Below, in pieces: positions 24,883 to 34,800 of a DNA stretch of 64,000 nucleotides (positions within the stretch are counted from its first letter, which is position 1; the number at the start of each line of letters is the position of its first letter). Source of the stretch: an uncultured Prevotella sp. (GTDB lineage Bacteria; Bacteroidota; Bacteroidia; Bacteroidales; Bacteroidaceae). The stretch covers positions 1 to 64,000 of the forward strand of contig CAMJGE010000004.1 of assembly GCA_946405145.1 (NCBI GenBank), given 5' to 3'. A program made the translations under genes and the position numbers. The notes under the pieces were generated by a model that made no database searches, was not told where the DNA came from, and worked only from the letters and a program-made list of their open reading frames with translations.

Positions 24883-26001
24883 TTAATCGTCGAGAATCAG
24901 CATGGCATCGCCAAAGCAGCCGAACTTATAGCCGTGCTTCAATGCCAGCTTATAACCCTCATACACGAGGTCGTAGCCACCGAAAGAGCACTCTGTCATC
25001 ATCATCGTTGACTCGGGATGATAGAAGTTGGCAATCAGGGCATTGCTCATGCCAAACTCATAAGGTGGGAAGATAAACTTGTTGGTCCAGCCCTCAAACT
25101 CCTTCAGGTAGCCATCGGTACCAACGGCTGACTCTGTGGCACGGGCGGTGCTCACACCTACGCAGCACACACGATGACCATTTTCCTTTGTCTTGTTCAC
25201 GATGTCGCAGGCTTCCTTGCCTACAAACATCTGCTCTGACGACATCTTGTGCTTGGTGAGGTCTTCCACCTCGATGGGATCGAAGCAGCCGAGTCCGCAA
25301 TGCAGCGTGATATAGGTGAAGTTGATGCCACGGATCTCCATACGCTTCAGCAGCTCACGGCTGAAGTGCAGACCAGAGGATGGGGCTGTAACAGCACCTT
25401 CGTTCTTGGCATAGATGGTCTGGAAGAGGTCCATGTCTTCTGGCACAGCAGGGCGCCTATCCACGATATAACGGGGCAGCGGGGCCTCGCCTAAGGCAAA
25501 GAGCTCGCGCTTGAACTCGTCGTGGGGACAGTCGTAGAGGAAGCGCAGCGTGCGTCCGCGACTGGTGGTATTGTCGATCACCTCAGCCACCATGGGGCCA
25601 TCATCCTCAAAGAAGAGTTTGTTGCCAATGCGGATCTTACGGGCTGGCTCTACCAGCACATCCCACAAACGCAGGTCGGGGTTCAGCTCACGCAACAGAA
25701 ACACTTCGATCTTGGCGTCCGTCTTCTCCTTGGTGCCATAGAGACGAGCGGGGAACACCTTGGTATCGTTGAAGATGAACGTGTCGTCCTCATCGAAATA
25801 ATCCAAAATATTACGGAAGTCGAGATAGACGGGATTACCCTCCTTGTCGGTCAGGTCGTTACCTTCATCATCCTTCTTGGTCATTTCGATTTTCCCACTC
25901 TTGCGGTGTATCACCATCAGACGACACTCGTCGCGATGATAGGTTGGCTCCAGTGCCACCTGCTCCTCTGGAAGCTTAAACTTAAACTGTGATAATTTCA
26001 T
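24883..26001 (-). CDS. queA: tRNA preQ1(34) S-adenosylmethionine ribosyltransferase-isomerase
   Basis: 372 residues from the ATG at 25999-26001; the frame is open eight codons further but the family starts with MKLSQFKFKLPEEQVA. Transfers the ribosyl moiety of SAM to preQ1 in tRNA, the penultimate step of queuosine synthesis. Typical segments: FNDTKVFPARL, VGTGTF-equivalent TLHCGLGCFDPI, and VGVSTARATES. Sits 34 nt after truB and 10 nt before folK. Confidence 0.96.
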   Translation of the reverse strand: MKLSQFKFKLPEEQVALEPTYHRDECRLMVIHRKSGKIEMTKKDDEGNDLTDKEGNPVYLDFRNILDYFDEDDTFIFNDTKVFPARLYGTKEKTDAKIEVFLLRELNPDLRLWDVLVEPARKIRIGNKLFFEDDGPMVAEVIDNTTSRGRTLRFLYDCPHDEFKRELFALGEAPLPRYIVDRRPAVPEDMDLFQTIYAKNEGAVTAPSSGLHFSRELLKRMEIRGINFTYITLHCGLGCFDPIEVEDLTKHKMSSEQMFVGKEACDIVNKTKENGHRVCCVGVSTARATESAVGTDGYLKEFEGWTNKFIFPPYEFGMSNALIANFYHPESTMMMTECSFGGYDLVYEGYKLALKHGYKFGCFGDAMLILDD

Positions 26002-26035
26002 ATATTCATGTGACGAATTTGACAATTTGACGATT

Positions 26036-26737
26036 TTACGATTGTGACAGCTGGGCTTCGAGCCAGGCTGGGAAGTCGTCGAAGGTGAGACAATCCTCGA
26101 TCCTCACGTCACCCACACGCGTTCTGCAGAGGGCTGTGAGATGGGCGCCACTTCCCAGTGCCTCGCCAATGTCGCGAGCCAACGAGCGGATATAGGTGCC
26201 CTTGCCACACACCACGCGCAACTTGAGCTGCATCGTAGCGGCGTCGAAGTCCTGCAGCTCGATCTCGTCGATGCGGACGGGTTTCGCCGCCAGCTGATGG
26301 TCGCTCCCTTGTCGAGCCAGTTCATAGGCTCTGTCGCCACCTACCTTACAGGCAGAGAACAGCGGGGGCTGCTGCATGATGTCGCCCACGAAGCGAGGCA
26401 GTGTCTGCTCTATCAGCTCCCGGGTGATATGCGCCGTGGGGAAGGTCTGGTCGATCTCATGCTCCAGATCGTAGCTGGGCGTGGTAGCCCCCAACTGCAG
26501 CGTAGCCGTATATTCCTTGGTGTGCTGCTGCAGGCGCTCGATCTGCTTGGTAGCCTTACCAGTGCAGAGGATCAGCACGCCTGTGGCCAAGGGATCCAGC
26601 GTGCCTGCATGCCCCATCTTTACCCGCTTCACCTTCAGTCGCTTCGACACCACATAGCGGATATGCGCCAGGGCTCCGAAACTCGACATCCGGTAGGGCT
26701 TGTTGATATAGATGTATGCGCCTTCGTTGAAGTTCAT
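26036..26737 (-). CDS. truB: tRNA pseudouridine(55) synthase
   Basis: 233 residues. Isomerises U55 in the T loop of tRNAs. Catalytic aspartate is in GHAGTLDPLATGVL at about 42-55; YINKPYRMSSFGAL at the start and GTYIRSLARDIGEALG near residue 178 are conserved. Shorter than E. coli TruB because the C-terminal PUA domain is missing, as usual in Bacteroidetes. Its ATG shares one base with the uppP stop (TGATG). Confidence 0.96.
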   Translation of the reverse strand: MNFNEGAYIYINKPYRMSSFGALAHIRYVVSKRLKVKRVKMGHAGTLDPLATGVLILCTGKATKQIERLQQHTKEYTATLQLGATTPSYDLEHEIDQTFPTAHITRELIEQTLPRFVGDIMQQPPLFSACKVGGDRAYELARQGSDHQLAAKPVRIDEIELQDFDAATMQLKLRVVCGKGTYIRSLARDIGEALGSGAHLTALCRTRVGDVRIEDCLTFDDFPAWLEAQLSQS

Positions 26738-27537
26738 CAGTCGATATACGTGAGTATTACAAGTGAACCTAAGATGGCGCAGTAGATTCCGAAGTAGATG
26801 AGCTTGCCGCGCTTCACGAGGTTGATCATCAGCTTGCAGGCCAGACAGCCCGAAAGGAATGCTGCCAGGAAGCCGACAGCCAACGGCAGGGCCTCGATGC
26901 TTCCCATCACTGCCTCACCCTTCATGGCCTTCAGCACGTCGAGGAGTGCCTCACCCAGAATCGGAGGGATCACCATCAGGAATGAGAACTGTGCCAGCTT
27001 CTCCTTCTTATTGCCCAGCATGATACCTGTGGCTATCGTAGAGCCTGAACGTGATACGCCTGGCAATACGGCTACTGCCTGAGCGATACCGATGATCAGC
27101 GCATCCTTCCACGAGATCTCTTCTTTCTGTCGGGGACAGGCGTAATAGGAGAAGATGAGCAGAGCGGCTGTAATCAGCAGGCAGAAGCCTACCAGCATGA
27201 GTCCTGACCCGAAGGCCTCCTCGACCTGATCCTTGAAAAACAGACCTACGATACCTACGGGAATCATCGAAACCACGATATTCAGAAGGTATTTCGTCTC
27301 GGCGTTCATCTCACACTTGACGACACCTTTGAAGAGCCATGCTATCTCACGCCAGAGCACAACGAGGGTTGACAGTACTGTGGCTACGTGTACAGCTACG
27401 GTAAACATGAGGTTGTCCTCACCATCATCCATCCCGAAAAATGCCTGTCCGATGGCCAGATGGCCACTGCTACTCACAGGCAGATACTCTGTAAGACCCT
27501 GAATAATGCCCAGGATCAAAGCTTGTATCCAATCCAT
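26737..27537 (-). CDS. uppP: Undecaprenyl-diphosphatase
   Basis: 266-residue polytopic membrane enzyme (BacA family) that recycles undecaprenyl pyrophosphate for wall and surface glycan synthesis. Conserved [14 protein letters not shown] at about 14-27 and [12 protein letters not shown] near 160-171 form the active site. Part of the ftsX-DUF3098-uppP-truB-queA-folK operon. Confidence 0.96.
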   Translation of the reverse strand: MDWIQALILGIIQGLTEYLPVSSSGHLAIGQAFFGMDDGEDNLMFTVAVHVATVLSTLVVLWREIAWLFKGVVKCEMNAETKYLLNIVVSMIPVGIVGLFFKDQVEEAFGSGLMLVGFCLLITAALLIFSYYACPRQKEEISWKDALIIGIAQAVAVLPGVSRSGSTIATGIMLGNKKEKLAQFSFLMVIPPILGEALLDVLKAMKGEAVMGSIEALPLAVGFLAAFLSGCLACKLMINLVKRGKLIYFGIYCAILGSLVILTYID

Positions 27538-27553
27538 AACTATTATTATTAAT

Positions 27554-27778
27554 TTAGTCTTTTGGTTTCCTTACCACTGCGTAGATCATCGACACAAAGC
27601 CGAAAAGACATACGATGGGTGCCAGCTTCGTGCGACGGGCACTGAAGATGTCAGGCTCGAAAGTTGTATCTGTAGAGGCTGGACCTGTCATCAACAGGAA
27701 GCCTATCACCACGATAATCATCCCCACTGCCAACAGCAGGTAATTCATCTTGTCGAATGCAAAATCCTTCTTATCCAT
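27554..27778 (-). CDS. DUF3098 small membrane protein
   Basis: 74 residues, two membrane helices (about 13-31 and 51-68) joined by a short loop with [16 protein letters not shown]. It matches the DUF3098 family, which is almost always found between ftsX and uppP in Bacteroidetes. Function unknown; context suggests a link to envelope or division. 16 nt before uppP and 25 nt after ftsX. Confidence 0.85.
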   Translation of the reverse strand: MDKKDFAFDKMNYLLLAVGMIIVVIGFLLMTGPASTDTTFEPDIFSARRTKLAPIVCLFGFVSMIYAVVRKPKD

Positions 27779-27803
27779 TTCTCAATTATTACATTCTTAC
27801 ATT

Positions 27804-28682
27804 TTAAATTTTATACAGTTCTCCTGGTGTCATCTTGAGGAACTTGTTCACTGAAATGTAGGCACTGACACTCGTAATGATAATGCCGAACAGCAAGACT
27901 GCGCCTGCCGTGATCGCCAGCTCCTGCCAGGTGATGATCGTCATCATATTGGGCTCATAATAATAGAGGCCATACACGCAGAAGCCCAGTACCACAATGG
28001 CCAGCACGGCGGCAATGATACCTACCAGCAGACCCTGTTTCATAAAGGGGCGCCGGATGAAGCCCCATGAGGCACCCACCAGCTTCATCGTATGGATCAG
28101 GAAACGGCGCGAATAGACACTCAGGCGGACAAAATTGCTGATCAGCGCAAACGACACAAACGTAAGCAGACCTGCTATCACCAACAGCAGCAGGTTCATC
28201 TTCGTCAGGTTACGGTTCACACTGTCCATCAGATCCACCTGATAGGCCACGTCGGCCACCTTGGGATTCTTCTTCAACTCAGCCGCTATCCACTTCAGGG
28301 AGTCACGATTGGCATAATCCGACTTCATCTGCAGCTCCAGCGTGGCAGAGAACGGGTTCATACCCAGAAACTCCGAAGGGTCAGAGCCCATAGCCTCCGA
28401 CTGCTCCTTCAGCGCCTGTTCACGGCTGATGTAATCAATGTTCCTGGAATACGGGCGATGATACAGATCCCTACATAGCAGTTTGGCCTCATTCACCGAT
28501 ACCTCGTCTTTCAGCATCACCGTCACCGTGAGGTTCTCTTTCACCCACTGCGACAGGTTGCGCGACGTCAGCACGGAAAATACGACCATTCCCAAAAGTA
28601 CCAGCACCATCGTTGTGCTAATGCACAAGGTGACCATCTGCACACCTCGACGGTTGCCAGTCTTGTTTCTTCGTCTTTTCAT
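27804..28682 (-). CDS. ftsX: Cell division ABC-transporter-like permease FtsX
   Basis: 292 residues with a short basic start, one helix at about 23-43, a large extracytoplasmic domain, and three C-terminal helices (about 170-190, 217-240, 262-282). Works with FtsE to activate wall hydrolases at the septum. I choose the ATG at 28680-28682, giving the family length and the MKRRRNKTGNRRG start; the frame is open to an ATG at 28742, but a -7 element (28717-28725) lies between. A 12-bp palindrome TTACGTACGTAA (28688-28699) sits just before the start. Confidence 0.9.
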   Translation of the reverse strand: MKRRRNKTGNRRGVQMVTLCISTTMVLVLLGMVVFSVLTSRNLSQWVKENLTVTVMLKDEVSVNEAKLLCRDLYHRPYSRNIDYISREQALKEQSEAMGSDPSEFLGMNPFSATLELQMKSDYANRDSLKWIAAELKKNPKVADVAYQVDLMDSVNRNLTKMNLLLLVIAGLLTFVSFALISNFVRLSVYSRRFLIHTMKLVGASWGFIRRPFMKQGLLVGIIAAVLAIVVLGFCVYGLYYYEPNMMTIITWQELAITAGAVLLFGIIITSVSAYISVNKFLKMTPGELYKI

Positions 28683-28716
28683 GAATCTTACGTACGTAAA
28701 TTTGTTGAATTCGGGT

Positions 28717-28725
28717 GCAAAATTA
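28717..28725 (-). promoter_or_regulatory. -7 element of the ftsX operon
   Basis: Minus-strand TAATTTTG (complement of 28718-28725), 35 nt before the chosen ftsX start. No matching -33. Its location supports the shorter ftsX start. Confidence 0.45.
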
Positions 28726-28774
28726 CTATTTTTTTTAGACATAAGTACATAATGACAGTTATTTTTTTGTTTCT

Positions 28775-28808
28775 TTTGTTCTTTTGTCTCGAAAAAGGCG
28801 TACCTTTG
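28775..28808 (+). promoter_or_regulatory. Promoter of the radical SAM gene, leaderless geometry
   Basis: TACCTTTG at 28801-28808 with TTTG at 28775-28778 (22-bp spacer). Only 8 nt separate the -7 from the ATG at 28817, so the transcript should begin within about 4 nt of the start codon. Confidence 0.65.
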
Positions 28809-28816
28809 CACCCGTT

Positions 28817-29593
28817 ATGAGTACAATTATCTATCCATCGCCAATCTTCGGCCCCGTACATAGCCGTCGCCTTGGCATCTCATTGGGCATCAACCTGCTT
28901 CCAGCCGATGGTAAGGTATGCTCATTCGACTGCATTTATTGTGAATGCGGGTTCAACGAGGACCATCGTCCGTCGCTGCCTCTCCCCACCCGTGAGGAGG
29001 TAGCCCGAAAACTCGAAGAGAAGCTGCAGCAGATGGTTGCTGAGGAGCAGCTGCCCGATGTCCTCACCTTTGCCGGCAATGGCGAGCCCACCTGTCACCC
29101 CCATTTCGCAGAGATCATCGCCGACACCATCCGTCTGCGCAACCAGTACTGTCCGAAGGCGAAGGTCTCCGTACTCAGCAACTCCACGATGATCCACCGC
29201 CAGCAGGTGCATGATGCCCTGATGCGGGTAGATAATAACATCCTGAAGCTCGACACCATCGACCCCTTATATATTAATAAGGTTGACCACCCCAACGGCA
29301 CTTACGATGTGAACTTGATTCTAGATCGCCTGAAGGCTTTTCAGGGACATGTCATCATCCAGACGATGTTCATGCGTGGGGAGTGTAAGGGGGAATCGGT
29401 AGATAACACAGGCGACGAATACGTCAGCCCCTGGCTCGAAGCCGTGAAGGAGATTGCCCCACAGCAGGTGATGATCTACACCATTGATCGGGAGACACCT
29501 ACCCAGGGCCTGCTGAAGGCCACCCACGAACAGCTGGACAGCATCCGAGATCGCGTCATCGCCGCAGGCATCCCCTGCTCCGCCAGCTATTAA
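28817..29593 (+). CDS. Radical SAM iron-sulfur oxidoreductase (COG0731 type)
   Basis: 258 residues from the ATG at 28817. The 4Fe-4S cluster motif CSFDCIYC uses Cys35, Cys39 and Cys42. The beginning SPIFGPVHSRRLGISLGINL is characteristic of a widespread, poorly characterised radical SAM family; then FAGNGEPTCHP binds SAM. No C-terminal accessory domain. Substrate unknown; distant relatives act in wybutosine and cofactor synthesis. Single gene with a promoter very close to the start and a terminator right after the stop. Confidence 0.88.
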   Translation: MSTIIYPSPIFGPVHSRRLGISLGINLLPADGKVCSFDCIYCECGFNEDHRPSLPLPTREEVARKLEEKLQQMVAEEQLPDVLTFAGNGEPTCHPHFAEIIADTIRLRNQYCPKAKVSVLSNSTMIHRQQVHDALMRVDNNILKLDTIDPLYINKVDHPNGTYDVNLILDRLKAFQGHVIIQTMFMRGECKGESVDNTGDEYVSPWLEAVKEIAPQQVMIYTIDRETPTQGLLKATHEQLDSIRDRVIAAGIPCSASY

Positions 29594-29599
29594 CAAAAT

Positions 29600-29631
29600 A
29601 AATCCCTACCGACTGGCAGGGATTTACTTTT
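29600..29631 (+). terminator. Intrinsic terminator of the radical SAM gene
   Basis: Stem AAATCCCT (29600-29607) with AGGGATTT (29618-29625), extended by CC/GG across one mismatch, 4-base loop, then a T-rich run. Begins 6 nt after the stop. Confidence 0.75.
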
Positions 29632-29665
29632 TACCTTTTTACTTTTTTACCTTTTTACTTTTTTA
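29624..29665 (-). repeat. GTAAAAAR octamer array at the lpxA-like stop
   Basis: On the minus strand alternating GTAAAAAA and GTAAAAAG units start at the TAA stop codon of the lpxA-like gene (29663-29665) and run for about 42 nt, reaching the terminator stem of the converging gene. Same family as arrays at 35124, 48667, 49566 and 51755. Confidence 0.75.
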
Positions 29666-30442
29666 CTTGCACATAATGCCTCGCTTGGTTCCTTCAAGGA
29701 ACTGGATGATGTTTCGGATCTCGGGGCCATCGGGCACCTGATCCCTGATCTGCTTAATCACATCAAACACGCTGGTCTTTCCGTGGAAGAGCAGACGATA
29801 GGCATTGGCGATGTGCTTCTGAACCTTCTCGTCGATACCGGCATAGTTCATCATCGTGGTGTTAGGACCACCATAGGCCATCGGACTACCACCTGCGATG
29901 ACGTATGGGGGCACGTCGTGAGAGAAGGCGCAACCTGCCTGAATCAGTGAGAGGTCGCCTGCACGCGTGTTGGCATTCTGGATGGCGCCAGAAGAGAAGA
30001 TGACACCATTGCCAATCACACAGTCGCCGGCGATCTTGGTACCATTACCAAACACGCAATTGTCGCCTATCAACGTATCGTGGCTGATATGGGTGCCTTC
30101 GAGCAGGAAGTTGCCATTACCTATCACGGTGGCACCATCCCGAAGGGTACCGCGGTTGATAACCACATTCTCACGGATCACGTTACTATCACCAATCTTC
30201 ACGTACGACTTGGCACCACGGTAGTTAAAGTCCTGTGGCAAGGCAGCAATCACACTGCCCTGATGGATCTTGTTGTTATTGCCAATACGGGAGCCATCGC
30301 AAATCGAGACAAAGGGAAAAATGATGCAGTTGTCGCCAATCTCCACATCGTCCTCGATAAATACGAAGGGGAATATCTTACAGTTATTGCCGATCTTCGC
30401 CTTTGGGCTAATCTCAGCTTTTGGGCTTATTTCACTTGCCAT
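29663..30442 (-). CDS. LpxA-like acyltransferase (UDP-GlcNAc O-acyltransferase family)
   Basis: 259 residues from the ATG at 30440-30442 (the frame is open 11 codons further). Left-handed beta-helix of hexapeptide repeats (IGNNCKIFPFVFIEDDVEIG and following), then IHQGSVIAALPQDFNY and VVINRGT as in LpxA, and the histidine pair in HISHD. C-terminal helices from about 205. LpxA adds the first acyl chain of lipid A. Two points are unusual: it is not beside lpxC/fabZ or lpxD, and it follows the RND outer-membrane-factor gene by 22 nt. It may be a second, divergent copy or the only one. Confidence 0.78.
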   Translation of the reverse strand: MASEISPKAEISPKAKIGNNCKIFPFVFIEDDVEIGDNCIIFPFVSICDGSRIGNNNKIHQGSVIAALPQDFNYRGAKSYVKIGDSNVIRENVVINRGTLRDGATVIGNGNFLLEGTHISHDTLIGDNCVFGNGTKIAGDCVIGNGVIFSSGAIQNANTRAGDLSLIQAGCAFSHDVPPYVIAGGSPMAYGGPNTTMMNYAGIDEKVQKHIANAYRLLFHGKTSVFDVIKQIRDQVPDGPEIRNIIQFLEGTKRGIMCK

Positions 30443-30464
30443 AATCTTTAAAATTTTAAGAATT

Positions 30465-31859
30465 TTATTTTCCACCGCCTCCGAGAGCTGTATAGAGACT
30501 GACTACCGACTGCATCTTATTGAAGTTGTCTGTAGCCAGCGTGAGCTGAGCCGAGAGAGACTGCGTCTGAGCAGTCAGCACCTCCAGATAGGTAGTGCCC
30601 TTGGAGTGATAGAGGGCGATGGTGGCATCAACGGCTTTCGCCAAGGCCTCGACACGCTGGGTCTCTATCTTCGAGTTGGCATCATACTGATTGTAGTTGA
30701 CCAGGGCGTTAGACACCTCATTGCCAGCCTTGAGGATGGCGTTCTGCCAGGTGTTGAAGGCCTGCTCATACTGCAACTTGGTCACTTTCAGGTTGGCAAT
30801 CAGGGCACCACGCTGGAAGATGGGCTGCGTGAGTGAAGCAAACACTGAGGTGAGCCACTTACCAGGATTCAGAGCGCCGTTGTTGTTGGTAAACGCCGCA
30901 GAGGCACCAATCGTGATGCTCGGATAGAACTTGGAACGAGCTGTCTGCACATCATGGAAACAAGAAGCGAGCTCCATCTCGGCATTATGCACATCAGGAC
31001 GGTTCTGCAACAGGGCCACGCCTACACCTACGGCAAACTCGTCAGGCAGCGACTGTTCTGCCAATGTGGAACGGGGTATCTGCTGACCAGCCTGTCCGAT
31101 AAGCAACGACAGGGCGTTCTCAGTAGCACGGATCTGACGCTCAAAGTCGTTGATCTGTGTCAGTGTGGACAAGTAGGCTGCCTCAGCACTATGCACAGCG
31201 TTGGCACGCGTACGACCCAGTTCAAACTGCTGCTGAGACATGTTCCACGTCTCTTTCGCCATCTTCGACATCGTCTTCACGATACGGAGCTGCTCGTCTA
31301 ACATCAACAGGGTGTAATAGCTGTTGGCAATGCCGCTGATAACCTGCGCACGAACTGCCATCTGGTAGTCCTTGAAGGCCAGGAGCTGCATCTGCGTAGA
31401 GCGCTTCTGCGACAGGATGTTGCCAAAGAGATCGATGGTCCATGAGGCCTGAACGGGAATAGAATAGCTCTTGGTCTCCACTGACGGACTGGTGTGGATC
31501 GTAGAGATGGATCCCATGGGCTGCTGTGTACCGAGGGTGACACCTGGCAGGAAGGCCAATTTAGCTGCCTTCAGCATGGCCTCATACATCTGAACAGTCA
31601 GGGCGGCGTTCTGCAGGTTGGCATTACGCTCCAAACCCTGAGCGATCAGCTGCTGCAACTGAGGGTCAGTGAAGACGCTGCGCCAAGGCAGGTTGCCAAA
31701 CGACGCTGTGTCCTGTGGCGCTACTGCCAGCGTATCGGTGGGTGACAGGGGGTCACGGATGAGACCTTCCGTATCAACCATCGGGCGCTCGTACTTGTTG
31801 TAAAGTCCGCAACTTGCAAGCAGCAGCGCTGCGGATATCATGATCATTATTTTCTTCAT
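30465..31859 (-). CDS. RND efflux outer membrane factor (TolC/NodT family lipoprotein)
   Basis: 464 residues from the ATG at 31857-31859; the lipobox is LLASC with the lipid-modified Cys at about 16. The frame is open further upstream into the pump gene but this start gives the signal. Two repeated OEP regions (about 55-245 and 260-455) with heptad-rich helices form the trimeric tunnel. Lies one base after the pump stop. It completes a three-part efflux system with the adaptor and pump upstream. Confidence 0.93.
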   Translation of the reverse strand: MKKIMIMISAALLLASCGLYNKYERPMVDTEGLIRDPLSPTDTLAVAPQDTASFGNLPWRSVFTDPQLQQLIAQGLERNANLQNAALTVQMYEAMLKAAKLAFLPGVTLGTQQPMGSISTIHTSPSVETKSYSIPVQASWTIDLFGNILSQKRSTQMQLLAFKDYQMAVRAQVISGIANSYYTLLMLDEQLRIVKTMSKMAKETWNMSQQQFELGRTRANAVHSAEAAYLSTLTQINDFERQIRATENALSLLIGQAGQQIPRSTLAEQSLPDEFAVGVGVALLQNRPDVHNAEMELASCFHDVQTARSKFYPSITIGASAAFTNNNGALNPGKWLTSVFASLTQPIFQRGALIANLKVTKLQYEQAFNTWQNAILKAGNEVSNALVNYNQYDANSKIETQRVEALAKAVDATIALYHSKGTTYLEVLTAQTQSLSAQLTLATDNFNKMQSVVSLYTALGGGGK

Positions 31860-31860
31860 A

Positions 31861-34800
31861 TTACTTCTCGAGTTCAAAATCAACAGGTTCTTTATGTGCA
31901 TACTGAGCCAGCTCGGCAGCAACCTCGGCATTTTCATCATCTTCGAACTTCATCGGACTGATCTTCTCCTGAATTGACTGGAAGATGACAAACAAAGTCG
32001 GAACAACGAAGAGCTGAAGGATGGTACCAATCAGCATACCGCCCACAGCTGCGGCACCCAGCGTCTGGTTACCATTCTTACCTACACCTGAGGCAAACAT
32101 CATTGGCAACAGACCAATAACCATTGCCAACGAGGTCATCAGGATAGGACGCAGACGGGCTGCGGCACCCAGTACAGCAGACCATGAGATGGCCATACCC
32201 GTCTGACGACGCTCAAGGGCGAACTGTACAATCAGAATAGCGTTCTTTGCCAACAGACCAATCAGCATGATCAGCGAGATCTGCATGTAGATATCGTTAG
32301 CATGCCCGAAGAGGTTGGTGAACAGGAAACAGCCTGCCAGTCCGAAGGGTACAGACAACAATACTGACAGTGGCAGGATGTATGACTCATACTGGGCTGA
32401 CAGAATCAGATAGATGAAGACGAAACAGAGCAGGAAGATGATACCTGTGGTGTTGGATGCCTTGGCCTCCTCACGTGTCAGACCTGAGAAATCATAAGAA
32501 TAACCTGCTGGCAGTGTCTCTGCGGCCACATCGCGGAGGGCCTGGATAGCCTCACCGGTAGAATAGCCGCTGGCTACCGTACCTGTCACGTTAATAGAGG
32601 TGTACAGGTTGAAACGGTTGATGTTTGACGGACCATAGACACGCTCCAGGTTACAGAACTCCTTGACAGGAGCCATACCTGCGGATGTGCGTACATATAT
32701 ACTATTCAGTGAAGCCTCCGTCATACGGGTCTCGGGTGCGCCCTGGATCATCACACGATAGAGCTTACCATAGGCATTGAAGTTGGAGGCATAGAGACCG
32801 CCATAGTAACCCTGCAAGGTAGAAAGGACTGTAGCAGGAGAGATACCACTCTGCTTACACTTGGCCACATTCACATTCACCATATATTGCGGATAGTTCG
32901 GGTTATAGGATGTCTGGGCTGTCTGGAACTCTGGACGCTTGTTGAGCTCAGCCAGGAAATTCTTCACAATATCGTAGAACTTGCTCAGGCTACCACCAGT
33001 ACGGTCCTGCATCACCACTGACAGACCACTGTTCAGCGAGTAACCGGGAATCATTGGGGGCGAGAAGGCCAGCACCTGGGCATCCTTGATATGGGATGTC
33101 TTGATGAAGATCTGGGCAATCACACCTGTGGCATCGTAGGGATTGAGGAAGAAACGATAGATACCGTCGCCTTCCCACAATCCGCTGATCTTCCACCACA
33201 GTCCCTTCTGACGCTCACTGAAAGGCTTCAGCTTCATGATAAACGTGGCCTGGTCGGAACCAGCACCTGCGATGAAGTTATAACCCTGGATCTGCTCACG
33301 GCTCATGATAGCGGGATCGGCAGCCAAGATGGAGTCAACCTCGTCAATGATCTGACGCGTACGGGCCACAGAGGTGGCAGGCGGCATCGAGATGGTACAG
33401 AAGATAGTACCCGTATCCTCGTCAGGCACCAGACCACTCTTGGTGGTAAACATCATAATACCCATCACCACAATACCTACCAATACCGTGGCAATGATAG
33501 CCAGTGGCTTGCGCACCAGTTTCTCCAGGATATTCTTATACTTACCGATAGTCGTATCGAAAGCTACGTTGAAGGACTGGTGGAAACGATCCACACGAGA
33601 CAGTTTCTTCTCATGTCCTTCGGTATCGTGAGGCTTCAGGAAGATAGCACAGAGTGCCGGCGACAACGTCAAGGCATTCAGAGCCGAGATAATGATGCTG
33701 ACTGCCATCGTCACACCGAACTCACGGTAGAACGCTCCTGAGGTTCCGCCGATGAATGACACAGGCACGAACACAGCTGCCATCACAAGAGTGATGGAGA
33801 TGATGGCGCCAGAGATTTCATTCATGGCGTCGATAGAGGCTGTCAGCGGTGACTTATAGCCCTGATCCAACTTGGCATGCACGGCCTCAACCACTACGAT
33901 GGCATCATCCACCACAATGGCGATAGCCAACAGCAATGCGGAGAGTACCAGCAGGTTGATGGAGAATCCCATCACATTGAGGAAGAAGAACGTACCGATC
34001 AGAGACACAGGTACGGCAATCAGAGGGATCAGCGTAGAACGCATATCCTGCAGGAAGATATACACCACGAAGAACACCAGTGCCAGCGTCATGAAGAGCG
34101 TGAATACCACCTCCTCGATAGAGGCATAGAGGAACTCGGTCACGTCGTAATTGATCTTATAGATCATGCCCGGCGGGAAGAGCTTCGCCTGTTCATCAAG
34201 CTCAGCCTTCACCTGCTTGGCGATATCGTTAGCGTTAGAACCGGCAATCTGCTGTACCATACCCATCACAGAGGGCAGGTTGTTGTTTCGCATCGAGACG
34301 GAATACATCAATCCGCCCAACTCAATACGGGCTACATCCTTCAGTTTCAGTGTCGTACCATCGGGCTTACTCTGAACGATGATGTTACCAAATTCCTCCG
34401 GCGTCTTCAAACGACCTGTATAGCGCAGAGAATACTCAAAAGCCACATCCGACTGTTCACCAAAGGTACCTGGAGCAGCCTCGATATTCTGTTCTGCCAT
34501 CAAGTTGGCGATATCGCTTGGCATCAGTCCATGCTGCTTCATCACATCAGGCTTCAGCCAGATACGCATAGAGTAGGTTTTCATACCAGGGCTCATCACA
34601 TCACCCACACCCTGGATACGCTTCAAGGCCGGTATGATGTTGATATTGGCATAGTTCGTCAGGAACTGGTCGTCGTAACGGCCATCAGATGTCAAGGTGT
34701 ACATGATCACCTGAGAGGACTGACGCTTCGTTACCGTCACACCCACACGCGTTACCTCAGCAGGCAGAAGGGCCTGAGCCTGAGACACACGGTTCTGCAC

